Positions 1-7,928 of a stretch of 58,833 nt of DNA are shown here, one piece after another. Source of the stretch: Mammaliicoccus lentus (GTDB taxonomy: Bacteria > Bacillota > Bacilli > Staphylococcales > Staphylococcaceae). The notes under the pieces were generated by a model, which was given only the letters and a program-made list of their open reading frames with translations, did no database searches and had not been told where the DNA came from. Position numbers and translations under genes: made by a program. The stretch's first letter is position 1, and each line of letters begins with the position of its first letter. The stretch is from NCBI RefSeq assembly GCF_002902755.1, contig NZ_PPRS01000011.1:1-58833 (forward strand), read 5' to 3'.

Positions 1-39
1 GATTTAAATGAATAATATAACGATAAAGGAGAATGTGTT

Positions 40-1014
40 ATGACTCATAAAGAAATTCCAACTCTTTACTATACAGAAGCTTCTAAAAGTGCAGTACCAC
101 TCCTTTCAGGTGAACAAAATTTACAAACAGTTACAGCTGAACCATGGTTAAAAATTTCAGACGAAGGACTTCAACTTGAAGGTTTATGTTTCGACAGAGA
201 CCATAATTTATTTTTGTGTGAAGTTTTTGGTGGAAAAATATTTCGCGTTGATTTACCCGAGAAGAAAGTAAATACAGTCTTTCAATCTGAAAAAACAAAC
301 CCTGCTGCTGTAAAAATTCATAAAGATGGTCGTTTATATTTATGTTATTTAGGGAATTTTAAAGATTCCGGCGGCATTATTTCAGTTGACTCTGATGGCA
401 AAAACCCTCAAAGTATAGTTTCAGATATAGACACTGAATATTGTGTAGATGATTTAGTATTTGATAGTAAAGGTGGATTTTACTTCACTGATTTTAGAGG
501 TTATTCAACAAATCCTCTGGGTGGCGTATATTATGTATCGCCCGATCATCAATCAATCACACCAATCATTCAAAATATTTCTGTCGCTAATGGTATAGCT
601 TTAAGTACAGATGAGCGTGTACTATGGGTTACTGAAACGAATGCCAATAGATTACATCGCATTTCATTAGAAGAAGATGGTGTAACAATTGAGCCATTTG
701 GTGCTTCTATACCTTATCACTTTACGGGTCACGAAGGTCCGGACTCATGCTGTATTGATAGTGACGACAATCTTTACGTAGCAATGTACGGTCAAGGTAG
801 AGTGCTTGTATTTAATAAGCGAGGCTATCCAATTGGACAAATTTTAATGCCCGGACGTGACGAAGGTCACATGTTAAGGTCTACCCACCCTGCCTTTATT
901 CCTGGTACAAACCAATTAATCATTTGTGCTAATGATATTGAAAGTGGCGGAGATTCTTGGTTGTTTACAGCAAAAGGATTTGCAAAAGGTCATAATAGTT
1001 ACCAATTTCATTAA
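40..1014 (+). CDS. drp35: Drp35-type lactonase (SMP-30/gluconolactonase family)
   Basis: A 324-residue cytoplasmic protein with no signal peptide and the repeating beta-propeller pattern of the SMP-30/gluconolactonase/Drp35 family. These calcium-dependent enzymes hydrolyse lactones, and staphylococcal Drp35 is known as a drug-response protein induced by cell-wall-active agents. The expected metal and catalytic acids are present: Glu47 (QLEGL), Asp137-Asp138 (CVDDL) and Asp235 (GPDSC). The start is supported by AAAGGAG eight bases upstream. It precedes the mevalonate operon, but a promoter lies between them, so it is probably a separate unit. Its own promoter is outside the window. Confidence 0.9.
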   Translation: MTHKEIPTLYYTEASKSAVPLLSGEQNLQTVTAEPWLKISDEGLQLEGLCFDRDHNLFLCEVFGGKIFRVDLPEKKVNTVFQSEKTNPAAVKIHKDGRLYLCYLGNFKDSGGIISVDSDGKNPQSIVSDIDTEYCVDDLVFDSKGGFYFTDFRGYSTNPLGGVYYVSPDHQSITPIIQNISVANGIALSTDERVLWVTETNANRLHRISLEEDGVTIEPFGASIPYHFTGHEGPDSCCIDSDDNLYVAMYGQGRVLVFNKRGYPIGQILMPGRDEGHMLRSTHPAFIPGTNQLIICANDIESGGDSWLFTAKGFAKGHNSYQFH

Positions 1015-1044
1015 TGAATAAATGGAAATTTTAAGGTAAGGTCT

Positions 1045-1073
1045 TTGAATATATTTGACAGTAGTTTTATAAT
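1045..1073 (+). promoter_or_regulatory. Promoter of the mvaK1-mvaD-mvaK2 operon
   Basis: TTGAAT at 1045-1050, a 17-base spacer and a perfect TATAAT at 1068-1073, about 55 bases before mvaK1. A TTGACA at 1055-1060 lies inside the spacer and is too close to the -10 to serve with it. Confidence 0.6.
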
Positions 1074-1128
1074 GGTAAAGTGTTATTAAAAATGAAAAAA
1101 ATTTGAAAGTGCTAAAGGTGATTGAAGT

Positions 1129-2052
1129 ATGACACAAACAGGATACGGGGAAGCAAATGGGAAAGTTATTTTAATAGGAGAACACGCTGTAACATTTGGA
1201 CAACCTGCAATTGCTATTCCCTTTAAATCTGGTGTAGTTAAAGCAACGATAACATCATTGAAAGAAAATGAACGTTCTTTTATTAATAGTGATGTATACG
1301 AAGGGTTTCTAGATGAAGCACCTGAACATATTAAATTAGTTGTAACCCGTTTCATTAATAAATATGAAATACCCCAACCTATTAATGTTACATTTGAAAC
1401 AAACTTACCGCCGTCTAGAGGTCTAGGTTCTAGTGCAGCGATGGCAATAGCTTTTATAAGAGCAAGTTATAATTATTTAAACAAGCCTCTTTCTGATGAA
1501 AAACTCATTGAAGAAGCAAATTGGGCAGAAAAAATTGCACATGGTAAACCTAGTGGTATAGACACACAAACCATTGTTTCGAATAAGCCCGTATGGTTCC
1601 AACAAGGTGAAGTAACGACTTTAAAACCTTTAGCTATAGAAGGATATATGGTTGTAATTGATACTGGTGTAAGAGGTTCTACTAAAAAGGCAGTAGAAGA
1701 TGTTCACCGTTTATGTGATAATAGTCAAGAATATATGCAATATGTAGAACATATTGGCGTGCTTGTGCACGAAGCGAATCAAGCAATCAACAATAATGAC
1801 TTCAATCAATTAGCGCATATTTTTAAGCTTTCTCAAGAAAACTTACGCAAACTTACTGTTAGTCATGATCAAATAGAAGCACTTCTTGAATTAAGTCAAA
1901 ATCAAGGTGCTATTGCTGGGAAATTAACTGGCGGTGGTCGTGGAGGCAGTATGATTGTATTAGCTCAAGATCTTGGAACTGCTGAAAAAATATCAGCCAG
2001 TGCTCTTGAATTTGGTGCACACCATACTTGGATTGAATATTTAGGAGGTTAA
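1129..2052 (+). CDS. mvaK1: Mevalonate kinase
   Basis: A GHMP-superfamily kinase of 307 residues that phosphorylates mevalonate to 5-phosphomevalonate with ATP, the first step of the lower mevalonate pathway. It shows the N-terminal substrate-binding GKVILIGEHAV motif (residues 11-21), the ATP-binding PPSRGLGSSAAMA loop (94-106) and the C-terminal glycine-rich TGGGRGG motif. Length is normal for staphylococcal MvaK1. The ATG has AAAGGTG upstream. It is first in a three-gene operon, and the mvaD ribosome-binding site overlaps its stop codon. Confidence 0.96.
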   Translation: MTQTGYGEANGKVILIGEHAVTFGQPAIAIPFKSGVVKATITSLKENERSFINSDVYEGFLDEAPEHIKLVVTRFINKYEIPQPINVTFETNLPPSRGLGSSAAMAIAFIRASYNYLNKPLSDEKLIEEANWAEKIAHGKPSGIDTQTIVSNKPVWFQQGEVTTLKPLAIEGYMVVIDTGVRGSTKKAVEDVHRLCDNSQEYMQYVEHIGVLVHEANQAINNNDFNQLAHIFKLSQENLRKLTVSHDQIEALLELSQNQGAIAGKLTGGGRGGSMIVLAQDLGTAEKISASALEFGAHHTWIEYLGG

Positions 2053-2057
2053 TCAGA

Positions 2058-3041
2058 TTGAACAACTGTGGTAAAGCGCGTGCCCATACTAATATTGCTT
2101 TAATAAAATATTGGGGTAAAGCAGACGAAGATTTAATTCTTCCAATGAATAATAGTTTATCGGTCACACTAGACCGTTTTTACACGGATACGAAAGTCAC
2201 TTTCAATCCAGAATATACTAAAGATACATTAATATTGAATGGAGAAGAAGTGAGTGATGACGAAGCTAAGAAAATTTACCGCTTTATGGACCTCGTTAGA
2301 GAACGAAGCCAAACCTCCATGTATGCATATATCGAAAGTATAAATTATGTACCAACAGCCGCTGGACTTGCTTCGTCAGCAAGTGCATATGCAGCATTAT
2401 CGGCAGCATGTAATGAAGCCTTACAATTAAACATGTCTAAGAAAGATTTATCTAGACTAGCTCGTAGAGGTTCAGGCTCAGCATCTAGAAGTATTTTTGG
2501 TGGATTTGCAGAATGGGAAAAGGGACATGATGATGAAACGTCTTATGCTCACGCTATCGATGCAAATGACTGGGAAAATGAACTCTCTATGGTTTTTGTC
2601 GTAATTAATGATAAATCTAAGAAGGTTTCTAGCCGTTCTGGTATGTCTCATACAAGACAGACTTCCCGCTTTTATCAATATTGGTTAGATCATGTTGATG
2701 AAGATATTCAATCTGTAAAAGAAGCAATTAACAACAAAGACTTTAAACATTTAGGTGAAGTTATAGAAGAAAATGGTTTACGCATGCATGCTACCAATTT
2801 AGGTGCTCAGCCGCCTTTCACATATTTAGTACCTGATAGTTATCTCGTGATGGAAATTGTTCACCAATGTCGCGAAGCCGGATACCCTTGTTACTTTACA
2901 ATGGACGCGGGGCCGAATGTGAAAATTCTAACAGAGAAGAAAAATCAGCAATACATTTTAAATGCATTACTTCAACATTTTAAAGAAGAACAAATAATTG
3001 CGAGTGATATCACGCACACAGGAATTGAAATTTTAGAATAA
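2058..3041 (+). CDS. mvaD: Diphosphomevalonate decarboxylase
   Basis: A GHMP-fold enzyme of 327 residues that converts 5-diphosphomevalonate to isopentenyl diphosphate with ATP use and loss of CO2. The N-terminal ARAHTNIALIKYWGK signature, the serine-rich loop AGLASSASAYAAL (near residue 100) and the catalytic-aspartate segment MDAGPNVK near residue 280 are intact. The start is a TTG, placed nine bases after a strong AGGAGG that overlaps the mvaK1 stop; no better start is in frame. It is the middle gene of the operon, and its order with mvaK1 and mvaK2 is the usual staphylococcal one. Confidence 0.96.
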   Translation: MNNCGKARAHTNIALIKYWGKADEDLILPMNNSLSVTLDRFYTDTKVTFNPEYTKDTLILNGEEVSDDEAKKIYRFMDLVRERSQTSMYAYIESINYVPTAAGLASSASAYAALSAACNEALQLNMSKKDLSRLARRGSGSASRSIFGGFAEWEKGHDDETSYAHAIDANDWENELSMVFVVINDKSKKVSSRSGMSHTRQTSRFYQYWLDHVDEDIQSVKEAINNKDFKHLGEVIEENGLRMHATNLGAQPPFTYLVPDSYLVMEIVHQCREAGYPCYFTMDAGPNVKILTEKKNQQYILNALLQHFKEEQIIASDITHTGIEILE

Positions 3042-3053
3042 GGAAGAGATAAA

Positions 3054-4130
3054 ATGATTCAAGTGAAAGCCCCAGGAAAATTATACATTGCTGGAGAATA
3101 CGCAGTGACTGAACCTGGATACAAATCCGTACTAATAGCAGTAGATCGTTTTGTTACAGCCACAATAGAAGATACAAATGGAAATACAGGGTTAATACAT
3201 TCCAAAACCTTGCATCATGAGCCTGTAACATTTATAAGAGCTGAAGATAATATTATTGTTTCAGATACTGATGCTGCTGAACAATTAAAATATATTACAC
3301 AAGCAATCGAAGTCTTTGAACAATACGCGAAAAGTTTCAATATACCAATGAGACCATTCAATATTACAATTGATAGTAATTTAGACGATGCAAATGGTCA
3401 TAAATATGGAATTGGATCAAGTGCTGCTGTATTAGTCTCTGTAGTCAAAGCTTTGAATGAATTTTATAACTTACAATTATCTAATCTATACATTTATAAA
3501 CTCGCTGTTATCGCAAACATGAAATTACAAAGTTTAAGTTCTTGTGGTGATATCGCCGTCAGTGTATACACAGGTTGGTTAGTTTATAGTACTTTTGATC
3601 ATGTATGGGTAAAAGAACAAATCGAAGCTACATCAGTCAATGAAGTACTTAAGAAAAATTGGCCTGGCCTTCATATAGAACCGTTACAAGCCCCTGAACG
3701 TATGGAAGTATTAATCGGTTGGACTGGGTCGCCCGCTTCTTCACACCACTTAGTAAGTGAAGTGAAACGTTTAAAAGCAGATCCTATATTCTACAGTCAA
3801 TTTTTAGAAAAATCTCAAATGTATGTAGAACAGCTCATCCATTCATTTAAGACAAATTATATACAAGGCGTGCAGGAGATGATTCGACAAAATCGAAAAA
3901 TCATCCAAAAATTAGATTCACTTGCTACAATTGATATAGAAACAACACACCTTAAGAAACTATGTGATATTGGTGAGAAATTTGGTGGCGCAAGTAAAAC
4001 GTCTGGCGCTGGCGGTGGAGATTGCGGTATTACAATAGTAGAAAATAATATTAACAAACAAAAAATATGCGACGAATGGACAAAAAATTGTATCAAACCG
4101 TTATTATTTAATATATATCACGGACAATAA
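3054..4130 (+). CDS. mvaK2: Phosphomevalonate kinase
   Basis: A GHMP kinase of 358 residues that converts 5-phosphomevalonate to 5-diphosphomevalonate, the substrate of MvaD. It has the N-terminal APGKLYIAGEYAV motif, the ATP loop KYGIGSSAAVLVS near residue 120 and the C-terminal KTSGAGGGDCGI motif. The ATG follows GGAAGAG. It is the last gene of the operon, 12 bases after mvaD, and is followed by a long perfect hairpin terminator. Confidence 0.96.
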   Translation: MIQVKAPGKLYIAGEYAVTEPGYKSVLIAVDRFVTATIEDTNGNTGLIHSKTLHHEPVTFIRAEDNIIVSDTDAAEQLKYITQAIEVFEQYAKSFNIPMRPFNITIDSNLDDANGHKYGIGSSAAVLVSVVKALNEFYNLQLSNLYIYKLAVIANMKLQSLSSCGDIAVSVYTGWLVYSTFDHVWVKEQIEATSVNEVLKKNWPGLHIEPLQAPERMEVLIGWTGSPASSHHLVSEVKRLKADPIFYSQFLEKSQMYVEQLIHSFKTNYIQGVQEMIRQNRKIIQKLDSLATIDIETTHLKKLCDIGEKFGGASKTSGAGGGDCGITIVENNINKQKICDEWTKNCIKPLLFNIYHGQ

Positions 4131-4148
4131 CTAAAGTTTTTAAAACTA

Positions 4149-4197
4149 AAAACGCCACATAAAAAATGAAATAAATTCATTTTTTATGTGGCGTTTT
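4149..4197. terminator. Bidirectional terminator between mvaK2 and msrA
   Basis: A perfect 22-bp inverted repeat (4149-4170 and 4176-4197, loop ATAAA) with A-run and T-run flanks. It sits between convergent genes and can stop transcription from both sides; the msrA stop codon is four bases away. Confidence 0.9.
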
Positions 4198-4200
4198 ATA

Positions 4201-4674
4201 TTAATTTTGATACTTTTTTAACAATGCCTTAGGTATATGACAGTAGTCGTTTGGGTATTTAGTTAATCTATCTTGATGTTCTGGAGCGCTTTTTATGTAG
4301 TTAGTTAATAACTTAATTTCTACAGCTATTTGACTGGCATCATCTCGACTACTTATAAACGCTCTAGCTTCTTCTAGATGTGCTTGTTCAGTACTATATA
4401 GACCTGTTCTATACTTTAATCCTTCATCTTGCCCTTGTTTATTAACACTATATGGATCAATAATTTCAAATAAATAATGCATTAAATCATTAATAGATAC
4501 AATTTCAGGATTATAAATAACTTTCACACATTCAGCATAACCATCATACGGACCCTCTAATGTATGACTCTCTCCATTCGCTCTACCAGCTTCTGTATCT
4601 ATGACACCTGGCAAAGTTTTAAAGAAAGCTTCTACGCCCCATAGACAACCACCTGCTATATATACAGTTTCCAT
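4201..4674 (-). CDS. msrA: Peptide-methionine (S)-S-oxide reductase
   Basis: An MsrA-family protein of 157 residues that reduces methionine-S-sulfoxide in proteins and free methionine using a catalytic cysteine and thioredoxin. The active site reads GGCLWGVE with Cys10; most relatives have Phe instead of Leu after the cysteine, so this is a variant subfamily. The supporting GPYDGYAE and YRTGLY motifs are present. Further cysteines at AECVK and DYCHI could resolve the sulfenic acid. The ATG follows AGGATT-type purines. It lies downstream of the MarR gene, 24 bases away, and is likely co-transcribed with it. Confidence 0.9.
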   Translation of the reverse strand: METVYIAGGCLWGVEAFFKTLPGVIDTEAGRANGESHTLEGPYDGYAECVKVIYNPEIVSINDLMHYLFEIIDPYSVNKQGQDEGLKYRTGLYSTEQAHLEEARAFISSRDDASQIAVEIKLLTNYIKSAPEHQDRLTKYPNDYCHIPKALLKKYQN

Positions 4675-4698
4675 AACTAATCCTTTCTTAATTAAAAA

Positions 4699-5154
4699 TT
4701 AGTATTTAAATCCATTTTCCTCAACGAACGCATCTGAAACATCTCTTAATTCTCTCAATTCGCTAGGTGCATTATCTAAAGTCTTTTTACTCGCTTTTTC
4801 AAACATACGAGCGAACATTTCTAATTCAGCGTTATACAATTTTTCTGCTTGTTTATAGCCTTCTTCTGTTAAATCAATTAAAATAACACGTCTATCTTCT
4901 TTAGACGGCGTTCGATAAATCAATTCTTTCTTCTCAAGCTTATCAATAATATAGGTCATACTGCCACTTTTAATTAATACGTTTTTACTAATTGATAAGA
5001 TAGATTGTGCGCCCCATTGATATAAAGCTCCTAATACTAAAAAATCATTAACTTTAATATTTTCTTCTCTACATATTTCAAAAAGCCCCTTTTGGACGTT
5101 TTGAGAAGCTTTTATAAGATTGACATATATGCTCTGTACTTGTCGATTCTCCAT
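4699..5154 (-). CDS. MarR-family transcriptional regulator
   Basis: A 151-residue winged-helix regulator. The middle third has the MarR core: helix-turn-helix LSISKNVLIKSGSMTYIIDKLE, then the wing with the family signature EDRRVILIDLTEEG. No conserved sensing cysteine of the OhrR kind is obvious near the N-terminus; Cys at about position 44 (EICRE) is a possible redox residue. AAGGAG lies before the ATG. Its position directly upstream of msrA on the same strand suggests an oxidative or xenobiotic stress regulator acting on msrA and itself. The target is inference. Confidence 0.85.
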   Translation of the reverse strand: MENRQVQSIYVNLIKASQNVQKGLFEICREENIKVNDFLVLGALYQWGAQSILSISKNVLIKSGSMTYIIDKLEKKELIYRTPSKEDRRVILIDLTEEGYKQAEKLYNAELEMFARMFEKASKKTLDNAPSELRELRDVSDAFVEENGFKY

Positions 5155-5261
5155 ATTGCAAAAACTCCTTGATTATCATTTTCCATTCCAATGTTTTGTA
5201 TATCTTATTTTTATTTTACTATAAATACCTAAACATTTGGTTAAACACCATTAAAATATAG

Positions 5262-5284
5262 AAAAAAGAGGTTAAAGAACCTCA
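5262..5284 (-). terminator. Terminator downstream of the dehydroquinase remnant
   Basis: On the minus strand GAGGTT-CTTT-AACCTC is followed by a run of six T. A second copy of GAGGTTAA at about 5318-5327 could pair with the same 3' arm, giving alternative hairpins. Confidence 0.6.
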
Positions 5285-5338
5285 CATGTGTGAAATAATA
5301 TCAACAACATGGGCACCTTAACCTCTTCAACTTACATA

Positions 5339-5539
5339 TTATTTTATAGCTGAATAAGCAGCTCTTAAACCAAGTAAATAACTTTCCACTCCGAATCCAG
5401 TCATTTGACCTGTAACGATATCTGCAAAGACTGAATGATGTCTAAATGATTCACGTGAATGAATATTAGACATATGAATTTCTACAACTGGACATTCTAA
5501 TATGGCTAATGCATCACTTGGCTCTATCGGTAAATTCAT
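5339..5539 (-). pseudogene. 3' remnant of a type II 3-dehydroquinate dehydratase (AroQ-like)
   Basis: The 66 residues match only the C-terminal half of AroQ-type dehydroquinases (normal length about 145): [20 protein letters not shown] carries the substrate-binding NIH and RHHS motifs, followed by [15 protein letters not shown]. The N-terminal half with the catalytic tyrosine and arginine loop is missing. The reading frame is continuous with the exporter remnant upstream: that gene's TAA, then CCT, then this ATG. There is no ribosome-binding site of its own. This is a deletion product, not a working enzyme. Staphylococci normally make dehydroquinate dehydratase of type I, so the intact ancestor was probably catabolic (quinate/shikimate use). 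Confidence 0.75.
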
Positions 5540-5542
5540 AGG

Positions 5543-5989
5543 TTATGCAAATAGCACAATATAAAATGTAGAAGCTGGTCCTGGTATTTTTAAAGAAACA
5601 AAAACATAAAAGACCAAAGTCGAAATCAGGACGAGCAATATACCAAATAGAAGTTGGTTACAAACTGTCAAAGTACCTAAAAACATACAAATAGATAGCA
5701 ATATTGCAGATACGAGTACAGTTTGTACTTTCGACTTGAACGTCCCTTTAATCGCATATATATGAGCTAATGTTCCTGTTGCTACAAGTAATCCTAAATC
5801 TGTTCTACCTAATAAATAACCAATCAAGATGGGAACAGCAATTAACAAACCTTGTCTAATACCTTTTTTCAAATTCAATCGTTCAGTATGTAATGTCATC
5901 AAACTGGAAAAATACTTACTTATCTTATGAACTAAATCTCTCACTGTATCCCTCCTTTTATAAGTGATTTTATTTGTTAATTTACACAT
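5543..5989 (-). pseudogene. 5' remnant of a FUSC/aromatic-acid exporter family membrane protein
   Basis: The 148 residues contain a short N-terminal cytoplasmic stretch and four or five hydrophobic helices typical of FUSC/YccS-type aromatic acid exporters (RQGLLIAVPILIGYLLG, VQTVLVSAILLSICMFLG), ending abruptly at GPASTFYIVLFA where homologues continue into more helices and a large cytoplasmic domain. The stop lies exactly where the dehydroquinase remnant begins. A ribosome-binding site (GGAGGG-type) is present upstream at about 5944-5952 relative to an internal start, so a short product may still be made. Best read as the 5' half of a deleted gene pair. Confidence 0.65.
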
Positions 5990-6202
5990 AAGTACACAAA
6001 ATTATTGTAGAACAACTTATAAATCATTACAATAAAACTCCTTTCATAACATTTTACAAAATTAAACAATTGAAATATGCAACTTTTTTGATACAATATA
6101 ATGAGGATAAAATATGCCCTCATTTAAAAGGGACAACTACAAATTATAAACACTTAAAAATTTTACACATAATACTATTTAAAATATAAGAGGAGAATGA
6201 AA

Positions 6203-7150
6203 ATGGATTACAGAGTATTATTATTTTATAAATACACAACAATCGATGACCCTGAAACTTTTTCAGCAGAGCATTTAGATTTTTGTAAAGACTTAGAATT
6301 GAAAGGCCGTATTTTAGTTGCAAACGAAGGTATTAACGGGACTTTATCAGGTACTAAAGAAGCAACTGATCAATACATGGAACATATGAAAGCTGATGAA
6401 CGCTTCAAAGATATCGTATTTAAAATAGATGAAGCTGAAGGGCATACTTTCAAAAAAATGCACGTTCGTCCCAGACCAGAAATTGTTGCATTAGACTTAG
6501 AAGAAGACGTTAACCCTAAACAATTAACTGGTGAATATTTATCACCAAAAGAATTTAAAGAAGCTTTATTATCTGACGACACAATAGTAATTGATGCAAG
6601 AAATGACTATGAATATGACTTAGGTCATTTCCGTGGCGCAATTCGTCCTAACATCACAAGATTCAGAGACTTACCAGACTGGATTAAAGAGAATAAAGAA
6701 AAATTCATGGACAAAAAAATTGTCACGTACTGTACAGGCGGTATTCGTTGTGAAAAATTCTCAGGTTTCCTATTAAAAGAAGGATTTGAAGATGTTGCAC
6801 AATTAGAGGGTGGCATCGCTACTTACGGTAAAGATCCAGAAACTAAAGGCGAATATTGGGACGGAAAAATGTACGTATTCGATGAGCGTATTAGCGTAGA
6901 CGTAAACCAAGTAGAAAAAACAGTAGTCGGAAAAGAATGGTTCGATGGTACACCTTGCGAAAGATACATCAACTGTAGCAATCCAGAATGTAACAGACAA
7001 TTCTTAGTTACAGAAGAAAATGAAGCGAAATATCTTGGCGCATGCTCACACGAATGTGCAAGCAAAGAAAACAACCGCTATGTTAAAGCACATAACATTA
7101 GCGACGAAGAAAAAGAAAAGCGCTTAGAAAACTTTAAAGAACTAGTTTAA
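6203..7150 (+). CDS. trhO: tRNA uridine-34 hydroxylase TrhO (UPF0176, rhodanese domain)
   Basis: A 315-residue TrhO/YceA-type protein; the family installs 5-hydroxyuridine at the tRNA wobble position in an oxygen-dependent way. Order: N-terminal acylphosphatase-like UPF0176 domain ([10 protein letters not shown], residues 41-50), a central rhodanese domain with active loop CTGGIRC (Cys177, Cys183), and a C-terminal cysteine-rich segment ([20 protein letters not shown]) that could bind zinc. The second ATG is chosen because AGGAG is seven bases before it; the ATG two codons earlier is one base from that site. Monocistronic with its own terminator. Confidence 0.92.
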   Translation: MDYRVLLFYKYTTIDDPETFSAEHLDFCKDLELKGRILVANEGINGTLSGTKEATDQYMEHMKADERFKDIVFKIDEAEGHTFKKMHVRPRPEIVALDLEEDVNPKQLTGEYLSPKEFKEALLSDDTIVIDARNDYEYDLGHFRGAIRPNITRFRDLPDWIKENKEKFMDKKIVTYCTGGIRCEKFSGFLLKEGFEDVAQLEGGIATYGKDPETKGEYWDGKMYVFDERISVDVNQVEKTVVGKEWFDGTPCERYINCSNPECNRQFLVTEENEAKYLGACSHECASKENNRYVKAHNISDEEKEKRLENFKELV

Positions 7151-7161
7151 AATATAATGAT

Positions 7162-7205
7162 AAAGAGTTCGGGACATTGGTTAATGTCTCGAACTCTTTC
7201 TTTGT
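7162..7205 (+). terminator. Terminator after trhO
   Basis: A 17-bp stem (7162-7178 and 7183-7199, one G-U pair) with core GGGACATT/AATGTCTC and a T-rich 3' side. The same hairpin theme recurs at 7360 and 51789. Confidence 0.8.
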
Positions 7206-7358
7206 ATTGGCAGTAATAGACTGGAGACTTATGTTGTACGTTCTTCTGTCAATAACGATGGTCTTGTTGCCTTTTCTTACTAAACGTGTCAATAAGGAGA
7301 TTGTTATGTTGCTCGTGCACCTCGTTTTGCAAGATTTGCTACTTTATTAACACAAACA
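7206..7358. other. Short degenerate region between two related hairpins
   Basis: There is no credible gene. A 39-codon plus-strand frame at 7231-7350 has no convincing start signals. On the minus strand about 7232-7280 one frame reads EKATRPSLLTEERTT before a stop, a stretch I recall seeing repeatedly as intergenic debris in staphylococci, so this may be a dispersed repeat remnant. Confidence 0.35.
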
Positions 7359-7359
7359 A

Positions 7360-7395
7360 AACAGTCCGGGACGTCAATCATTGTCTCGGGCTGTT
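7360..7395. terminator. Hairpin terminator downstream of the MFS remnant
   Basis: Stem 7360-7372 with 7383-7395 (G-U tolerant; core GTCCGGGAC/GTCTCGGGC) with T-rich flanks on both strands. It is 15 bases beyond the stop of the truncated transporter. Confidence 0.65.
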
Positions 7396-7410
7396 CCGTT
7401 TTATTATCAT

Positions 7411-7890
7411 TTAATATGCTGCTTTTCTATTCCTACTACTATAAACCATTATTATTAAGACGAGCATGCCACATATTAAATACATCCATTTAAAGCCTAC
7501 TAAATCAGATATTGGACCCATCATAGCACCACCTAACGACACACCTAAGTCGGCACAAGCGATAAATAAGCCTAACAACATATTTCTACCTGCTCGTGGT
7601 AAGACGAAACTTAAGTATGATGTTAAAGTTGGATAAATCATTGCCTGGGCAATACCGATTAAGATTGCACTACCATAAAATACTCCTATGTATATGTATA
7701 GTCCAAAAGCAACAATGATAGCTGCTAACATTAGAATACCTAATACTTTTAACATAAACTTTGGATGCCACAATCCATCAGATTGTATAAATTTTCTTAA
7801 ATAAAATCTTGATAACACAACAGCAATTGCTTGGATCGTCAAGTATATACCTGCATTAGCAAATCCATATTGGACTGTAAATACATGAGT
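7411..7890 (-). pseudogene. 5'-truncated major facilitator superfamily transporter
   Basis: This is the C-terminal portion of a 12-helix MFS exporter. The open frame continues upstream of the first possible start codon (TTG at 7840-7842) through residues YGFANAGIYLTIQAIAV, without a start or ribosome-binding site, to a stop near 7908. Visible helices include FMLKVLGILMLAAIIVAFGLY and LICGMLVLIIMVY, with the typical loop GPISDLVGFKWMY. Normal length would be about 390-400 residues; at most about 160 remain. The missing 5' part is not elsewhere in the window. The break abuts the hydantoin operon, so insertion of that operon or a linked deletion is the likely cause. Confidence 0.7.
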
Positions 7891-7928
7891 ATATAAGCAT
7901 TTATTTTAATTAATATATCAATATATTT

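Noticed and set aside
1055-1060. TTGACA as the -35 of the mvaK1 promoter
   Set aside because: It is only seven bases from the TATAAT. TTGAAT at 1045 with a 17-base spacer fits instead.
7231-7350. 39-codon plus-strand frame as a small protein
   Set aside because: The upstream GGAG is too near the ATG, composition is unremarkable, and the minus strand suggests repeat debris.
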